Shown here in pieces: positions 8,057-16,979 of a DNA stretch of 64,000 nt. The position numbers and the translations under genes are program-made. Origin of the DNA: Spongiihabitans sp965206355 (lineage in GTDB: Bacteria > Pseudomonadota > Gammaproteobacteria > Arenicellales > Poriferihabitantaceae); the NCBI GenBank assembly GCA_965206355.1, contig OZ242212.1, forward strand, positions 620,001-684,000, written 5' to 3'. Every line of letters begins with the position of its first letter. Position 1 is the first letter of the stretch. The notes below the pieces were generated by a model. The model did not search any database, had not been told where the DNA came from, and was given only the letters and a program-made list of their open reading frames with translations.

Positions 8057-9325
8057 TTAAATGGTACGCAGACCAAGTGCTTTATTGTGTTTGATGAGTA
8101 CATCTGTGTTTTTGTCTAACCAGCCAGAGACACTCCTAAACTCCTGTATACGCGCCTTTCCGTCCTCCACCACCACTACCGGCCAGCGACCGACAACACA
8201 GTTATCTTTCCCCCATAACTGGCTACCCCACCATTTTCCACCACCATAGACAAATGATGGATTCCGGTTGGATTTCAACGCTTTCAGTACGGCAGTCGGC
8301 TCAATACTGCGCGCAATTTTGGCGCCTTCTATCCAGTTCAGCAGGATGGCAGGATATTCCCAAGTCACGGCAGACCAGTCATGCGGATGTTTTGCTCTGA
8401 ACTTACGATCAAAACCGTTTGGATCGGGAAAGTTAATCCCGTCTTCATTTAGTTTCGGGTCATCGAAATCCGGAAACTGAAAGATGGTGCCATTGACAAA
8501 CTCTTTACTGGTCTTGGCAATGATTTCATCATAGTAATCCAGCGTACAGGAAATAATCTTGCCTTTGAAACCCTGATGGTACAGTTGTTCCATAATCGGC
8601 GTAACATAGAAACTGGTCGCTAGACAGAATATATCCGGCTTTTTGGCTAATACCGAACTGACCAGAGGCGCAAAATCAGTGATATCGAAGCCATGCAGAT
8701 TTTGGTCAACCACCTTAATCCCCGCGACCTCAAAAGCGGCCTGATAAGTAGCGGTTGATTGCAGACCATACTCAACATCATTATTGGTAACAATAGCCGC
8801 GGTTTTGGCTTCTGGAAAATTCTCAGCCAACCATTCGACACCGGTGGCATTGTAAAGCGGATGGGATTCGCAGGTGGCAATCAAATAATCCGAATCGGGC
8901 GTGATGTCACTGGGCAACAAGGTCGTCGTCAGCATTTTTTTGCGCTGCGCCCAGGGTAGGATGGAGGCCACGGTGGAGCCGCCAAGCATCATCACCATCT
9001 TGACATCGTCGCCGAGCACCAGTTTCTTGTAACCCTGAACGGCTTTTTCGGTATCGTAGCCATGGTCGTAGGCAACCATTTCAATCTTGTAGTTCTCGCC
9101 GCCAATATCCACGCCGCCTGCGGTGTTGATGTCGTTGGCAACAATCTCGCACCCGTACAAGCCAGGCAATCCCCAAGGAGCATAATCGCCAGTCATCGGA
9201 ATATTCATGCCAATCTTGACCGTTTTCTGACCAGTAGCAAAAAGTCTTGTCGGCAAACTGGCGGAGCCGGCAACGACCGCAGCCGTAGCCGCATTACGCA
9301 ATAAATCTCTTCTTGTAATTCCCAT
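8057..9325 (-). CDS. livK: HAAT-type ABC transporter substrate-binding protein with Tat signal
   Basis: Periplasmic receptor that delivers the ligand to the LivHMGF-like complex. The 422-residue protein begins with a twin-arginine signal (ITRRDLLRNAA, then a hydrophobic stretch to about residue 30), so it is likely exported folded. The mature part has the periplasmic-binding-protein type I fold signatures VKIGMNIPMTGDYAPWG and AYDHGYDTEKAVQGYKKL, related to LivK/AmiC/UrtA proteins. The ATG at 9325 has a strong ribosome site (GGGAGGG, six bases upstream). A sigma-70-like promoter lies about 180 bases upstream. The ligand is unknown; no urease genes are near, arguing against a urea role. Confidence 0.9.
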   Translation of the reverse strand: MGITRRDLLRNAATAAVVAGSASLPTRLFATGQKTVKIGMNIPMTGDYAPWGLPGLYGCEIVANDINTAGGVDIGGENYKIEMVAYDHGYDTEKAVQGYKKLVLGDDVKMVMMLGGSTVASILPWAQRKKMLTTTLLPSDITPDSDYLIATCESHPLYNATGVEWLAENFPEAKTAAIVTNNDVEYGLQSTATYQAAFEVAGIKVVDQNLHGFDITDFAPLVSSVLAKKPDIFCLATSFYVTPIMEQLYHQGFKGKIISCTLDYYDEIIAKTSKEFVNGTIFQFPDFDDPKLNEDGINFPDPNGFDRKFRAKHPHDWSAVTWEYPAILLNWIEGAKIARSIEPTAVLKALKSNRNPSFVYGGGKWWGSQLWGKDNCVVGRWPVVVVEDGKARIQEFRSVSGWLDKNTDVLIKHNKALGLRTI

Positions 9326-9699
9326 ATTCAACCCTCCCGAGTATAATATTTATGATAAGCAAACCGTCAATTCCATCACCGCTATATTTGCGACGTACGT
9401 TACGTTGTTCACGTCTTCCAGTTCTAGTGTCGCCACTCTAACTGAAAAACACATCGAAAATAAATTCTATTTGCTTTGTTGGTATGCAGATGGTTCTGAC
9501 CAGATAGTATAATAACTTAATTCTAACAATCAATATTTTTTATATAATGAGCAATCCTGCGATTAATTCGCCCATATTCCAACAAAAACAAAGGTCAAGC
9601 GAGATCGTTTGAAATATTGTAGCAGATAAATCCCTCAGCCTGCCTTTTTAACTAATCAAAGGATCGCGATTTTTTTGTGGTGGATAGTTTGGCGGGTGG
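9326..9699. other. gene-free stretch upstream of livK
   Basis: About 370 bases between the livK-like start and the sseA stop. Apart from the promoter at 9506-9533 and an AT-rich tract around 9520-9560, no RNA gene, repeat or further ORF is apparent. Confidence 0.6.
9506..9533 (-). promoter_or_regulatory. predicted sigma-70 promoter for the livKHMGF-like operon
   Basis: On the minus strand TTGATT (9533-9528) and TATACT (9511-9506) are separated by 16 bases. It reads toward the binding-protein gene at 9325. Prediction by eye only. Confidence 0.5.
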
Positions 9700-10596
9700 T
9701 TATTGCATAGCGACTGCTCGGTCGGGATTGCGAATCCATTCGCTCCATGAGCCGACATAAAGTCGGGTTGGCTTAACCTCGGCGATTTCCATTGCCAGCG
9801 CATTATGACAGGCAGTAACACCTGAACCACACATGTTGACAATGGCTGCATCGTTAGCGTCAGTCTGACTCAATACCGATTGAAAACGTCGTTTGAGGAC
9901 ATCCGCGGGCAAGAAAAACCCCTGTTCATCCAGATTCTGTTCAAACGGCAGATTGACTGCACCAGGGATGTGTCCAGCGACCGTGTCAATGGGTTCGTGT
10001 CTGCCGGCGAATCGCGCTTCTGCCCGCGCATCATAAAGGTTAATCCGCTGTGATTTTAGCAACTCGGTTAGTTCATTGACATCAATCACCTTATTTTCAT
10101 TGTGCTTGAGCACAACATTCTCACTGCGGCTTGACATAGCTTGCCAATCACTCTTGATTGACGTTTTAACCCGATCAGAGGTCGGCTGTCCACTGTGCTG
10201 CCAGGCAGTATAGCCACCATCCAGTAAGGCCACCCGTGTATGCCCAATCCACTTCATCATCCACCACAGTCTTGTTGCGATAGCACCTGCCGCGTCATCG
10301 TAAACAACAACCTGTGTGTGATTATTGACGCCCCACGCCCTGAGCCGTTGCACAAAATGTGCGATTTCTGGCAGTGGATGCCGCCCACTGTCAGGCGTTA
10401 TATCACCGGCAAGGTCATGCTCAAGATCAACATAAATCGCCTCAGGAATATGATTAATTGCATATTTATTTCTACCAAGTCCAGTATCCATTAAGGCAAA
10501 TCGGCAATCAAATACAATCAGTGAATTGTCGGCATCAGCAGATACCATTAACGCTACGAGTTGGTCAACGCTGATGAGGGTGGTGTATGCTTGCAC
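9700..10596 (-). CDS. sseA: 3-mercaptopyruvate/thiosulfate sulfurtransferase
   Basis: Two-domain rhodanese that moves sulfane sulfur from 3-mercaptopyruvate or thiosulfate to thiol acceptors or cyanide. The 298-residue protein has an N-terminal inactive rhodanese domain (YDDAAGAIATRLWWMMKWIG, LLDGGYTAW) and a C-terminal active domain with DARAEARFAGRHEP and the catalytic loop NMCGSGVTACHN. The CGSGVTA loop is typical of 3-mercaptopyruvate sulfurtransferases rather than classical rhodaneses. The start is a GTG at 10596 with AGGAG six bases upstream. A MITE is inserted at that ribosome site: its 5-bp target duplication forms part of the AGGAG motif, so translation should be kept while the original promoter is moved 167 bases away. 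Confidence 0.9.
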   Translation of the reverse strand: MQAYTTLISVDQLVALMVSADADNSLIVFDCRFALMDTGLGRNKYAINHIPEAIYVDLEHDLAGDITPDSGRHPLPEIAHFVQRLRAWGVNNHTQVVVYDDAAGAIATRLWWMMKWIGHTRVALLDGGYTAWQHSGQPTSDRVKTSIKSDWQAMSSRSENVVLKHNENKVIDVNELTELLKSQRINLYDARAEARFAGRHEPIDTVAGHIPGAVNLPFEQNLDEQGFFLPADVLKRRFQSVLSQTDANDAAIVNMCGSGVTACHNALAMEIAEVKPTRLYVGSWSEWIRNPDRAVAMQ

Positions 10597-10608
10597 TTTT
10601 ATCTCCTA

Positions 10609-10770
10609 GAGACCTTTGCACGGAAGATGATTTCGCTTTTAGGCAAGGCAAAAACGCGCGCAATGAGGGAGTTTATGCTTATAAATGACCGATTGAGACC
10701 AATTTTACCAACAGTAGGCGCTTTTAGGCGACGCAGCATGCAGGTGAAATGGCTTTCGTGCAAAGGTCTC
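10609..10770 (+). mobile_element. MITE copy 3 (162 bp, long form)
   Basis: Family ends with target duplication tccta at 10604-10608 and 10771-10775. It sits 12 bases upstream of the sseA start codon; the proximal duplication is part of the sseA Shine-Dalgarno sequence. Confidence 0.94.
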
Positions 10771-10916
10771 TCCTAATCATTTGATCACTATTATTGTCAA
10801 AGGTAGTCTTACTTACGCGATTGTCATTAATTAGTCCCGAATTAATCCTGCAATGAGGGATTGAAACTTCTATAATCTATTCACCATTTATCATTGCGCC
10901 TTTTAGATCTCGCATT

Positions 10917-12077
10917 ATGAACTCACAACCGAAAACGACCGATTTATTATCTCAGTTAATTGGATTTGATACTACCAGTCGGAATTCTAATCTGGATTTT
11001 ATTGAATTTGTCGGTGCTATGCTCGAATCGTATGGCATAAAACCCGAACTGACTTTTGATAATGAAAAAAAGAAAGCCAACCTGTTTGCCACATTAGGCG
11101 GTGGCAAACAACCCGGTATCGTCTTGTCAGGGCATACCGATGTCGTGCCGGTAGATGGGCAGGATTGGCACACTAATCCGTTTCAGACCGAGATTACTGA
11201 CGGCAGGATGTTTGGTCGTGGTGCTTGCGATATGAAAGGGTTTATCGCGATATGCCTGACCAAAATTGAGGAAATTTTGCAAGCAGATCTGGCAATCCCG
11301 ATACATTTTGCCTTTTCCTATGATGAAGAAGTGGGCTGTCTCGGGGTTAGTGCATTACTGGAAGCGTTGAAAAAGAAACCGATTCAACCCAAGGCGTGCA
11401 TCATTGGTGAGCCGACCAGTATGAATGTGATTCGCGCGCATAAAGGGATGTTGTTCAAGCGTTGTTGCGTACACGGAAAATCGGCGCATTCCTCGCTGGT
11501 CAATCAGGGGGTCAACGCCATCACTGTTGCGGCAAAAATCATCGCTTATGTCGATTCCATCCAGCAACGCATTGCAAACGAAGGCCCGTTTGACAGCGAA
11601 TTTGATCCCCCCTATACCACGTTACATTGTGGCGTTATGCACGGCGGTACCGTCAATAATATCATTCCCAATCAATGCCAATTCGATTTTGAGATTCGTA
11701 ATTTACCGAATCAATCGACCCTGCCCTTGTTTGCAGAAATAGAATCTTATGCAAAAACCGAGTTGCTACCGCGAATGCACGCCGTCTCCGCCGACACGAG
11801 GATTGACTGGCACAATATAGGCGATTACCCGGGCTTGGATACCCCGGCAAATGATAGCCTGATTCCTATGATTTCCACACTATTGGATAATCATGCCACC
11901 CCCGGAAAAGTCAGTTACGGTACCGAAGGTGGCTATTTCCACAATGCCGGAATACCGACTATCATTTGTGGTCCGGGTAGCATTGAGCAAGCGCATAAAC
12001 CCAATGAATTTATTGACCTTGCGCAGCTTGAAAAAGGTGAATGCTTCGTAACCGCGCTAATTGATTCGCTCGGGTAA
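10917..12077 (+). CDS. argE: acetylornithine deacetylase
   Basis: Hydrolyses N-acetylornithine to ornithine in arginine synthesis; cytoplasmic M20-family metalloenzyme. The 386-residue protein shows SGHTDVVPVDGQDW (metal-ligand His and Asp) near 68, GRGACDMKGF near 100 (bridging Asp), YDEEVGCLG near 135 (catalytic and ligand Glu) and GEPTSMNVIRAHKG near 163, with the dimerisation domain KSAHSSLVNQGVNAI. The ATG at 10917 gives the normal family length. It is followed six bases later by the folK-folP fusion, so the two probably share a transcript. argH lies at 25142 on the other strand. No damage seen. Confidence 0.92.
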   Translation: MNSQPKTTDLLSQLIGFDTTSRNSNLDFIEFVGAMLESYGIKPELTFDNEKKKANLFATLGGGKQPGIVLSGHTDVVPVDGQDWHTNPFQTEITDGRMFGRGACDMKGFIAICLTKIEEILQADLAIPIHFAFSYDEEVGCLGVSALLEALKKKPIQPKACIIGEPTSMNVIRAHKGMLFKRCCVHGKSAHSSLVNQGVNAITVAAKIIAYVDSIQQRIANEGPFDSEFDPPYTTLHCGVMHGGTVNNIIPNQCQFDFEIRNLPNQSTLPLFAEIESYAKTELLPRMHAVSADTRIDWHNIGDYPGLDTPANDSLIPMISTLLDNHATPGKVSYGTEGGYFHNAGIPTIICGPGSIEQAHKPNEFIDLAQLEKGECFVTALIDSLG

Positions 12078-12083
12078 ATCGGT

Positions 12084-13364
12084 ATGACGATCTTTTTGGG
12101 GCTGGGTTCCAATCAGGGGAATCGTCATGCAAATTTGCAACAGGCGGTTGCGCAACTGCAACTTAATGGCTTTGAAATATCAGAAATTTCCCCCATCGTT
12201 GAAACGCCCGCGCTGTTGTCCGGTAACGCACAGCCATCGTGGAATAAACCTTTTTTGAATTGTGTTGTCTGCGGGCAAGCGCACTGGCAAGCGAGCGAGG
12301 GCTTGCGGATCACCAAGAAAATAGAGGCTGATTTAGGTCGTTGCCTGTCAACAGAAGCAGCGAAAAAATGGGCGCCGCGCACCATAGATATTGACCTGTT
12401 GATTTGGCATGATCTGATTGTTGATTCAAGCGAATTGACCCTGCCCCATTACGCTATAACCGAACGTGCCTTTGTGCTCACCCCGTTGCTACATCTGCAA
12501 CCCGATCTACTGATCCCCGGTCAAACACAAACCGTATTTGAATTGTGTCAGCGCATCAGACCGTCGCCTTTGTGGATGGGGATTTTGAACATCACTCCAG
12601 ATTCATTTTCTGATGGTGGAATATGGAACGATGATGCCACATTACTCGAACAAATTGATGCCATGCTGGAAGAGAATGTGCAAATTATTGATATGGGTGC
12701 AGAGTCAACCCGTCCAAACGCGACTGCTATTCAGGCAACCGAGGAATGGCATCGCCTGCAACCGCCATTACATATAGCAACCCAACGACTTAGCGGGCAA
12801 TCCATAAGACCGCTACTGTGTGTCGATAGCCACCATGCGAGTACGCTGGAAAAAGCATTAAACGCCGGTGCAGATATGATCAATGATGTGACAGGATTGC
12901 GCGATCCGGCGATTATTGAGCTGGCAAGAGACAGTAATTGTCAGGTGGTGGCGATGCACAGCATGAGCATCCCGGCAGACCCAAGTATCTTATTACCAAC
13001 CAGCGATAGCGCCGTGCAGCAGTTGCGGGATTGGCTAAACGACAACATTGAGCACTGGCTGGACAATGGACTTGACTTGAATAAAATCATTTTCGATCCC
13101 GGCATTGGTTTCGGCAAAAACGCGCTACAGTCTTTGGCGTTATTGCAACATACCAACGCCTTCAAAGATAGCGGCTTACGTCTTTTGATTGGGCATTCCC
13201 GAAAATCTTTTATGAGCGGATTTACCGACCGACCATTTAGCGAACGCGATTTGGAAACACTGGGAATTTCTCTGGCATTGTGCCAACAAGGCGTTGAGAT
13301 TATTCGGGTACACAATCCAATAATGCACATTCGCACCTATCGCGGCTGGTCGCACACACAGTGA
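12084..13364 (+). CDS. folKP: bifunctional HPPK-DHPS (FolK-FolP fusion)
   Basis: Carries two successive folate steps: pyrophosphorylation of 6-hydroxymethyl-dihydropterin (HPPK, about residues 1-157) and its condensation with p-aminobenzoate (DHPS, about 163-426). HPPK is marked by FLGLGSNQGNR and WAPRTIDIDLLIW near 96-108; DHPS by GILNITPDSFSDGG near 166-179, IIDMGAESTRPNA, FDPGIGFGK and LLIGHSRKSF. Most bacteria encode these separately; HPPK-DHPS fusions are known in Francisella, Coxiella and Chlamydia. The frame is continuous across the joint with only a short linker, so a true fusion is likely. folE lies 1.2 kb downstream. The stop codon falls within the first unit of a 42-bp tandem repeat. 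Confidence 0.93.
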   Translation: MTIFLGLGSNQGNRHANLQQAVAQLQLNGFEISEISPIVETPALLSGNAQPSWNKPFLNCVVCGQAHWQASEGLRITKKIEADLGRCLSTEAAKKWAPRTIDIDLLIWHDLIVDSSELTLPHYAITERAFVLTPLLHLQPDLLIPGQTQTVFELCQRIRPSPLWMGILNITPDSFSDGGIWNDDATLLEQIDAMLEENVQIIDMGAESTRPNATAIQATEEWHRLQPPLHIATQRLSGQSIRPLLCVDSHHASTLEKALNAGADMINDVTGLRDPAIIELARDSNCQVVAMHSMSIPADPSILLPTSDSAVQQLRDWLNDNIEHWLDNGLDLNKIIFDPGIGFGKNALQSLALLQHTNAFKDSGLRLLIGHSRKSFMSGFTDRPFSERDLETLGISLALCQQGVEIIRVHNPIMHIRTYRGWSHTQ

Positions 13365-13529
13365 AAAATTGACAAAAACTAAAGCGGGTTATTTGTTGAC
13401 AAGGAAAAAATTGCTGAGAACTAAAGCGCGTTAGTTGTCGATAGGGAAAAAATTGCTGAGAACTAAAGCGCGTTAGTTGTCGATAGGGAAAAAATTGGTG
13501 AGAACTAAAGCAAGCCGCCTGTCGGCAGT
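13363..13529. repeat. tandem repeat, about 42 bp, four units
   Basis: Units begin at 13363, 13404, 13446 and 13488; the middle two are identical, the outer two diverge. The core contains AACTAAAGCGCGTTAGTTGT, which holds the inverted repeat AACTAA/TTAGTT. The array exactly fills the gap between the convergent folKP and apaG stop codons. There are no spacers between units, so it is not a CRISPR array. Confidence 0.88.
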
Positions 13530-13533
13530 GCCA

Positions 13534-13911
13534 TCAGTGGAACACCACTTGGGCTGACAAGGTGAATGCCGGAATCATTGCATCAAAGTGCTTACCGTTC
13601 TCATCAAGCATTTGATAACTACCCATCATTGAACCCACCGGCGTTTGCAAAATGGCACCGCTGGTATATTGAAAACTCTCCCCGGGCTGTAAATGGGGAT
13701 GCTCACCAACCACGCCCTGCCCCCTGACTTCCTCAGTTTTGCCCTCAGAATCGGTGATAATCCAATGTCGGGTAAGCAATCTGGCAGCGATATTCCCGCG
13801 ATTTTCCATGTGTATGGTATAAGCAAAAACGAAACGATTACGCTCTGGCAAAGACTGATCCTCAAGATATCGCGAGGCAACCACAACATGTATGTTCTGT
13901 GCTTCATTCAT
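13534..13911 (-). CDS. apaG: ApaG family protein
   Basis: ApaG is a small conserved single-domain (fibronectin-like) protein, named for linkage to apaH and implicated in cobalt/magnesium phenotypes; its exact molecular role is unsettled. The product from the ATG at 13911 is 125 residues, the usual length, with family blocks ASRYLEDQSLPERNRFVFAY, ENRGNIAARLLTRHWIITD and GVVGEHPHLQPGESFQYTSG and a C-terminus ending in the typical PAFTL. Starts at 13929 or 13950 would add up to 13 residues not typical of the family. apaH is not adjacent here. The gene converges on folKP. Confidence 0.9.
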   Translation of the reverse strand: MNEAQNIHVVVASRYLEDQSLPERNRFVFAYTIHMENRGNIAARLLTRHWIITDSEGKTEEVRGQGVVGEHPHLQPGESFQYTSGAILQTPVGSMMGSYQMLDENGKHFDAMIPAFTLSAQVVFH

Positions 13912-13989
13912 CCCCCGATTAGAAACCATCCAAGCACGGGTTGCAAGCAACTCATATCATCCTCCCCCTTCACAGGGGGACTTGCTCTA

Positions 13990-14244
13990 ATTACCAATTT
14001 TCCATTAACTAAAGGCGTAAGCGACTTTACAGCAGAACGGCAATTGAGTCACAGAACATCAAAGCGCAGAAACGATCAGCTTAGAGATTTAACCGATAGC
14101 GTTAATCAGATGGCAGAGGATATCAACAATATGCTGGAAGCAAAACGTCAATTATTATTAGCTATCAGCCATGAATTTCGATCACCATTGGCACGCAGTA
14201 AAATTAACCTTGCGCTCAAGCGATTCGAACCACCACCCATTTAA
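13990..14244 (+). pseudogene. sensor histidine kinase remnant (HAMP-HisKA fragment)
   Basis: Only a middle piece of a membrane sensor kinase survives: a HAMP-like tail (LTKGVSDFTAE, RNDQLRDLTDSVNQM) followed by the phosphoacceptor helix (LLLAISHEFRSPLARSKINL, with the presumptive phosphorylated His in the SHEFRSP motif). There is no sensor domain before it, the ATPase domain after it is missing, and no response regulator is adjacent. The fragment overlaps the apaG N-terminal region on the other strand only slightly. It is read as a deletion remnant, not a functional small protein. Confidence 0.75.
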
Positions 14245-14347
14245 GCCAAGCAACACTAAAACAAAGAAAAATAAAGCATTATCCAGAATAGGTGCGTTTA
14301 AAAAATGACTTTTGGGCGATAAACGTAAGCCAAGGTACGATTATTGT

Positions 14348-14473
14348 CTAAATCATCAGCAGTTCGGTATCGCCTATCGGCAGTTTATAGCTGACCGGAT
14401 TGGTCGCTTCTACCTGCATTTTACGGAGAATGCCGTACTTGTCATCATTCATTTGTCGTAGCTCATTGAGCAT
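14348..14473 (-). pseudogene. short ORF of 41 residues, possible gene remnant
   Basis: The minus strand from 14473 encodes a 41-residue peptide ending VSYKLPIGDTELLMI before a TAG. The sequence looks protein-like (balanced composition), but no family was recognised and no ribosome site is evident. It lies in the 350-base gap between the kinase remnant and folE and may be a leftover of a deleted gene. Confidence 0.3.
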
Positions 14474-14595
14474 TATTCAGGGAAAGCGGTAGCACAATTA
14501 CCCGATCAAGCAATGCTACAATGCGGTAGTATAATAGTGGCTGATTCGGATAATCAGATCATGGCTTAACATCAAATAACGAGCATCCAATAAAT

Positions 14596-15165
14596 ATGAA
14601 CAACACTGATAAAACCAATAAAATCGCAGATCACTATAATGCGTTGCTGGAATTAGTTGACGAAAACCCCACCCGCGAGGGACTAATCAACACCCCCAAA
14701 CGAGCCGCCAGAGCTTTGGAGTATATCACGCAAGGCTATCATCAGGATCTGCACAACATTGTTAACAATGCGATTTTTGAATCTGACAACAATCAAATGG
14801 TGCTTATAAAGGATATTGAGTTATATTCGATTTGCGAACACCATCTACTACCGTTTGTCGGGAAATGCCACATCGCTTATCTCCCCAATGAAAAAGTGCT
14901 GGGGCTGTCAAAAATGGCGCGGATAACCGACATGTACGCACGGCGGTTGCAAATTCAGGAAAACCTGACCGAGCAAATCGCCAAAGCAGTTGAACAGGTT
15001 ACCGAAGCCAGAGGAGTCGGAGTAATCATTGAGGCACAACATTTTTGTATGATGATGCGCGGCGTGCAGAAGCAAAACTCGGTAATGAAGACCTCTATGA
15101 TGCTAGGCACATTCCGCACCGACCATCGCACCCGAACTGAATTCCTCACGCTGGTCAAAGACTGA
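14596..15165 (+). CDS. folE: GTP cyclohydrolase I
   Basis: First enzyme of folate (and pterin) synthesis: GTP to 7,8-dihydroneopterin triphosphate; a zinc-dependent homodecamer. The 189-residue protein has ENPTREGLINTPKRAARAL near 24, the zinc-site signature SICEHHLLPFVGKCHIAY near 75-92 (Cys and His ligands), LGLSKMARITDMYARRLQIQE and the second ligand region AQHFCMMMRGVQK near 148-160. All key residues seem present. It is 1.2 kb downstream of folKP and 26 bases upstream of gor, with which it may be co-transcribed. Confidence 0.94.
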   Translation: MNNTDKTNKIADHYNALLELVDENPTREGLINTPKRAARALEYITQGYHQDLHNIVNNAIFESDNNQMVLIKDIELYSICEHHLLPFVGKCHIAYLPNEKVLGLSKMARITDMYARRLQIQENLTEQIAKAVEQVTEARGVGVIIEAQHFCMMMRGVQKQNSVMKTSMMLGTFRTDHRTRTEFLTLVKD

Positions 15166-15191
15166 AACATACCATCAATAGCGGAGCGGTT

Positions 15192-16553
15192 ATGACGACA
15201 CATTTTGATTTTATCGTAATTGGTGGCGGCAGCGGCGGTATTGCCTCTGCCCAACGTGCCGCACATTATGGTGCCAAAGTGCTGTTGATCGAGTCCGCTG
15301 AGCTGGGAGGAACCTGTGTCAATGTCGGTTGTGTGCCGAAGAAAGTAATGTGGAGCGCCTCGCAGATAAATGAAACCCTGGCGTTAGCAAAAGATTACGG
15401 CTTTCAAATTCAGCCTGCTGGTTTTGACTGGTCGAGACTCAAGCAATCAAGAGATGCTTATGTCTCTCGATTAAATGCGATTTACGGTCGTAATCTTGAT
15501 CACTCTGGGATTACGCTAATTCGTGGCATTGCCCAATTCATCTCTGCTCATAGTATCGTGGTTAATGGACATAAATTTCATAGCGACCATATTCTTATTG
15601 CCAGCGGAGGCAGACCGAGTGTGCCGGATATTGCCGGTGCGGAACTGGGAATTACCAGCGATGGTTTTTTTGAGCTACTCCATCAACCAAAAAAAATTCT
15701 GGTTATTGGGGCGGGCTACATCGCCACGGAATTGGCAGGCTTGATGCATGGGCTGGGGAGTGAAGTTTCCATGCTTTTGCGTAAGGACAAGCTACTTCGA
15801 ACCTTCGATCACGACATCTATGAAATGGTTATGGCACAGATGCAACAAAACGGCATTAAGATAATGACCAACATAACCTTGCAGTCGCTGGTCAAGGAAA
15901 ACGACTCTCTCGGCTATCGTCATAAAGAGGGCGATCAGGCAGAACAGCATAAAGATGGCTTTGATTGCATTATCTGGGCAATTGGCAGACACGCTAACAC
16001 TACCCATCTCAATTTGCAGGTTACCGACATCGCTGTGGATTCGCGCGGGCACATACAAACCGATGCCTTTCAGAACAGTTCAGTGCAAGGAATTTATGCC
16101 GTAGGCGATGTTACCTGCCGCGCGCCGCTCACTCCAGTCGCCATTGCTGCCGGTCGAAAACTGGCAGACCGCTTATTCGGTGACTACCCTGATGCAAAGC
16201 TCGACTACGAGAATATACCGACCGTTATTTTCTCCCACCCACCGATCGGCAGCACCGGTCTGTCGGAAGCCGAAGCACGCGCAAAATATGCCGATGACGA
16301 CATCAAAATATACAAAAACCAGTTTACCGATCTGCGTTACGCTGTTGCCGAACACAAACCACGCACCTTAGTAAAACTCATCACCCAAGGTGCAACCGAG
16401 CACATCGTGGGCTGCCATGTTGTCGGTCACGCTGCCGACGAAATGATACAAGGCTTTGCCGTCGCCATTAAAATGGGCGCAACCAAACAAGACTTTGATA
16501 ATACTGTCGCCATTCATCCCACTGCCAGCGAGGAGTTGGTAACATTGAGATAG
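15192..16553 (+). CDS. gor: glutathione reductase
   Basis: NADPH-dependent flavoenzyme that reduces glutathione disulfide in the cytoplasm. The 453-residue protein has an N-terminal FAD motif GGGSGGIAS (11-19), redox-active GGTCVNVGCVPKK (Cys42 and Cys47), an NAD(P)-binding GAGYIATELAG near 175, the FAD motif GIYAVGDVT near 300, and the C-terminal AIHPTASEEL with the catalytic His-Glu pair. Length is normal. A ribosome site (GGAGCGG) precedes the ATG. Glutathione reductase is favoured over mercuric or dihydrolipoyl reductase by the CVNVGC spacing and absence of extra domains. Confidence 0.9.
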   Translation: MTTHFDFIVIGGGSGGIASAQRAAHYGAKVLLIESAELGGTCVNVGCVPKKVMWSASQINETLALAKDYGFQIQPAGFDWSRLKQSRDAYVSRLNAIYGRNLDHSGITLIRGIAQFISAHSIVVNGHKFHSDHILIASGGRPSVPDIAGAELGITSDGFFELLHQPKKILVIGAGYIATELAGLMHGLGSEVSMLLRKDKLLRTFDHDIYEMVMAQMQQNGIKIMTNITLQSLVKENDSLGYRHKEGDQAEQHKDGFDCIIWAIGRHANTTHLNLQVTDIAVDSRGHIQTDAFQNSSVQGIYAVGDVTCRAPLTPVAIAAGRKLADRLFGDYPDAKLDYENIPTVIFSHPPIGSTGLSEAEARAKYADDDIKIYKNQFTDLRYAVAEHKPRTLVKLITQGATEHIVGCHVVGHAADEMIQGFAVAIKMGATKQDFDNTVAIHPTASEELVTLR

Positions 16554-16636
16554 CGTCAAACCATATCGGCAGAAAACCCTGTCGACTCATTCGGGGAAAC
16601 CGAATCGTCAGGCAAACAACCATGGCACACTCGGAT

Positions 16637-16942
16637 TATGGCAAATTCTAAAACAACAACAGCAAGCGAAGAAAGGTTTACTACATTGAGACCTTTGCAC
16701 GGAAGATGATTTCGCTTTTAGGCAAGGCAAAAACGCACGGAATGAGGGAGTTTATGCTTATAAATGACCGATTGAGTACGATTTTACCAACAGTAGGCGC
16801 TTTTAGGCGACGCAGCATGCAGGTGAAATGGCTTTCGTGCAAAGGTCTCACATTAAAAGCAGAATTTAATGAGCAGTTGCAAGAGGAGACAAAATTAAAC
16901 AAAAAGATACAAGAAACCTTGAGTAAAATTAATATTCTTTGA
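16637..16942 (+). pseudogene. hsdM 3'-end remnant split by a MITE
   Basis: Removing the MITE at 16688-16849 and one target duplication leaves an open frame beginning ATGGCAAATTCT at 16637 and ending TGA at 16942. Its C-terminal 30 residues (EFNEQLQEETKLNKKIQETL) resemble the coiled-coil tail of type I restriction methyltransferase subunit HsdM. The rest of hsdM is missing. With hsdS and a HEPN/MNT pair downstream, this is taken as the tail of a decayed type I locus. Confidence 0.55.
16688..16849 (+). mobile_element. MITE copy 4 (162 bp, long form)
   Basis: Family ends and duplication acatt at 16683-16687 and 16850-16854. It is inserted into the hsdM tail remnant; the element itself is open in the frame that joins the downstream remnant. 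Confidence 0.94.
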
Positions 16943-16979
16943 ATGTGAACTCATCCATTAACGACATTAGTGGTGAAAA

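Noticed and set aside
4596..9325. Urea transporter (urtABCDE)
   Set aside because: No urease genes and no urt-type gene order; only a general HAAT importer is supported.
13363..13529. 42-bp array as a CRISPR or coding repeat
   Set aside because: No spacers; one minus frame is open through the units but has no start and no link to a gene.
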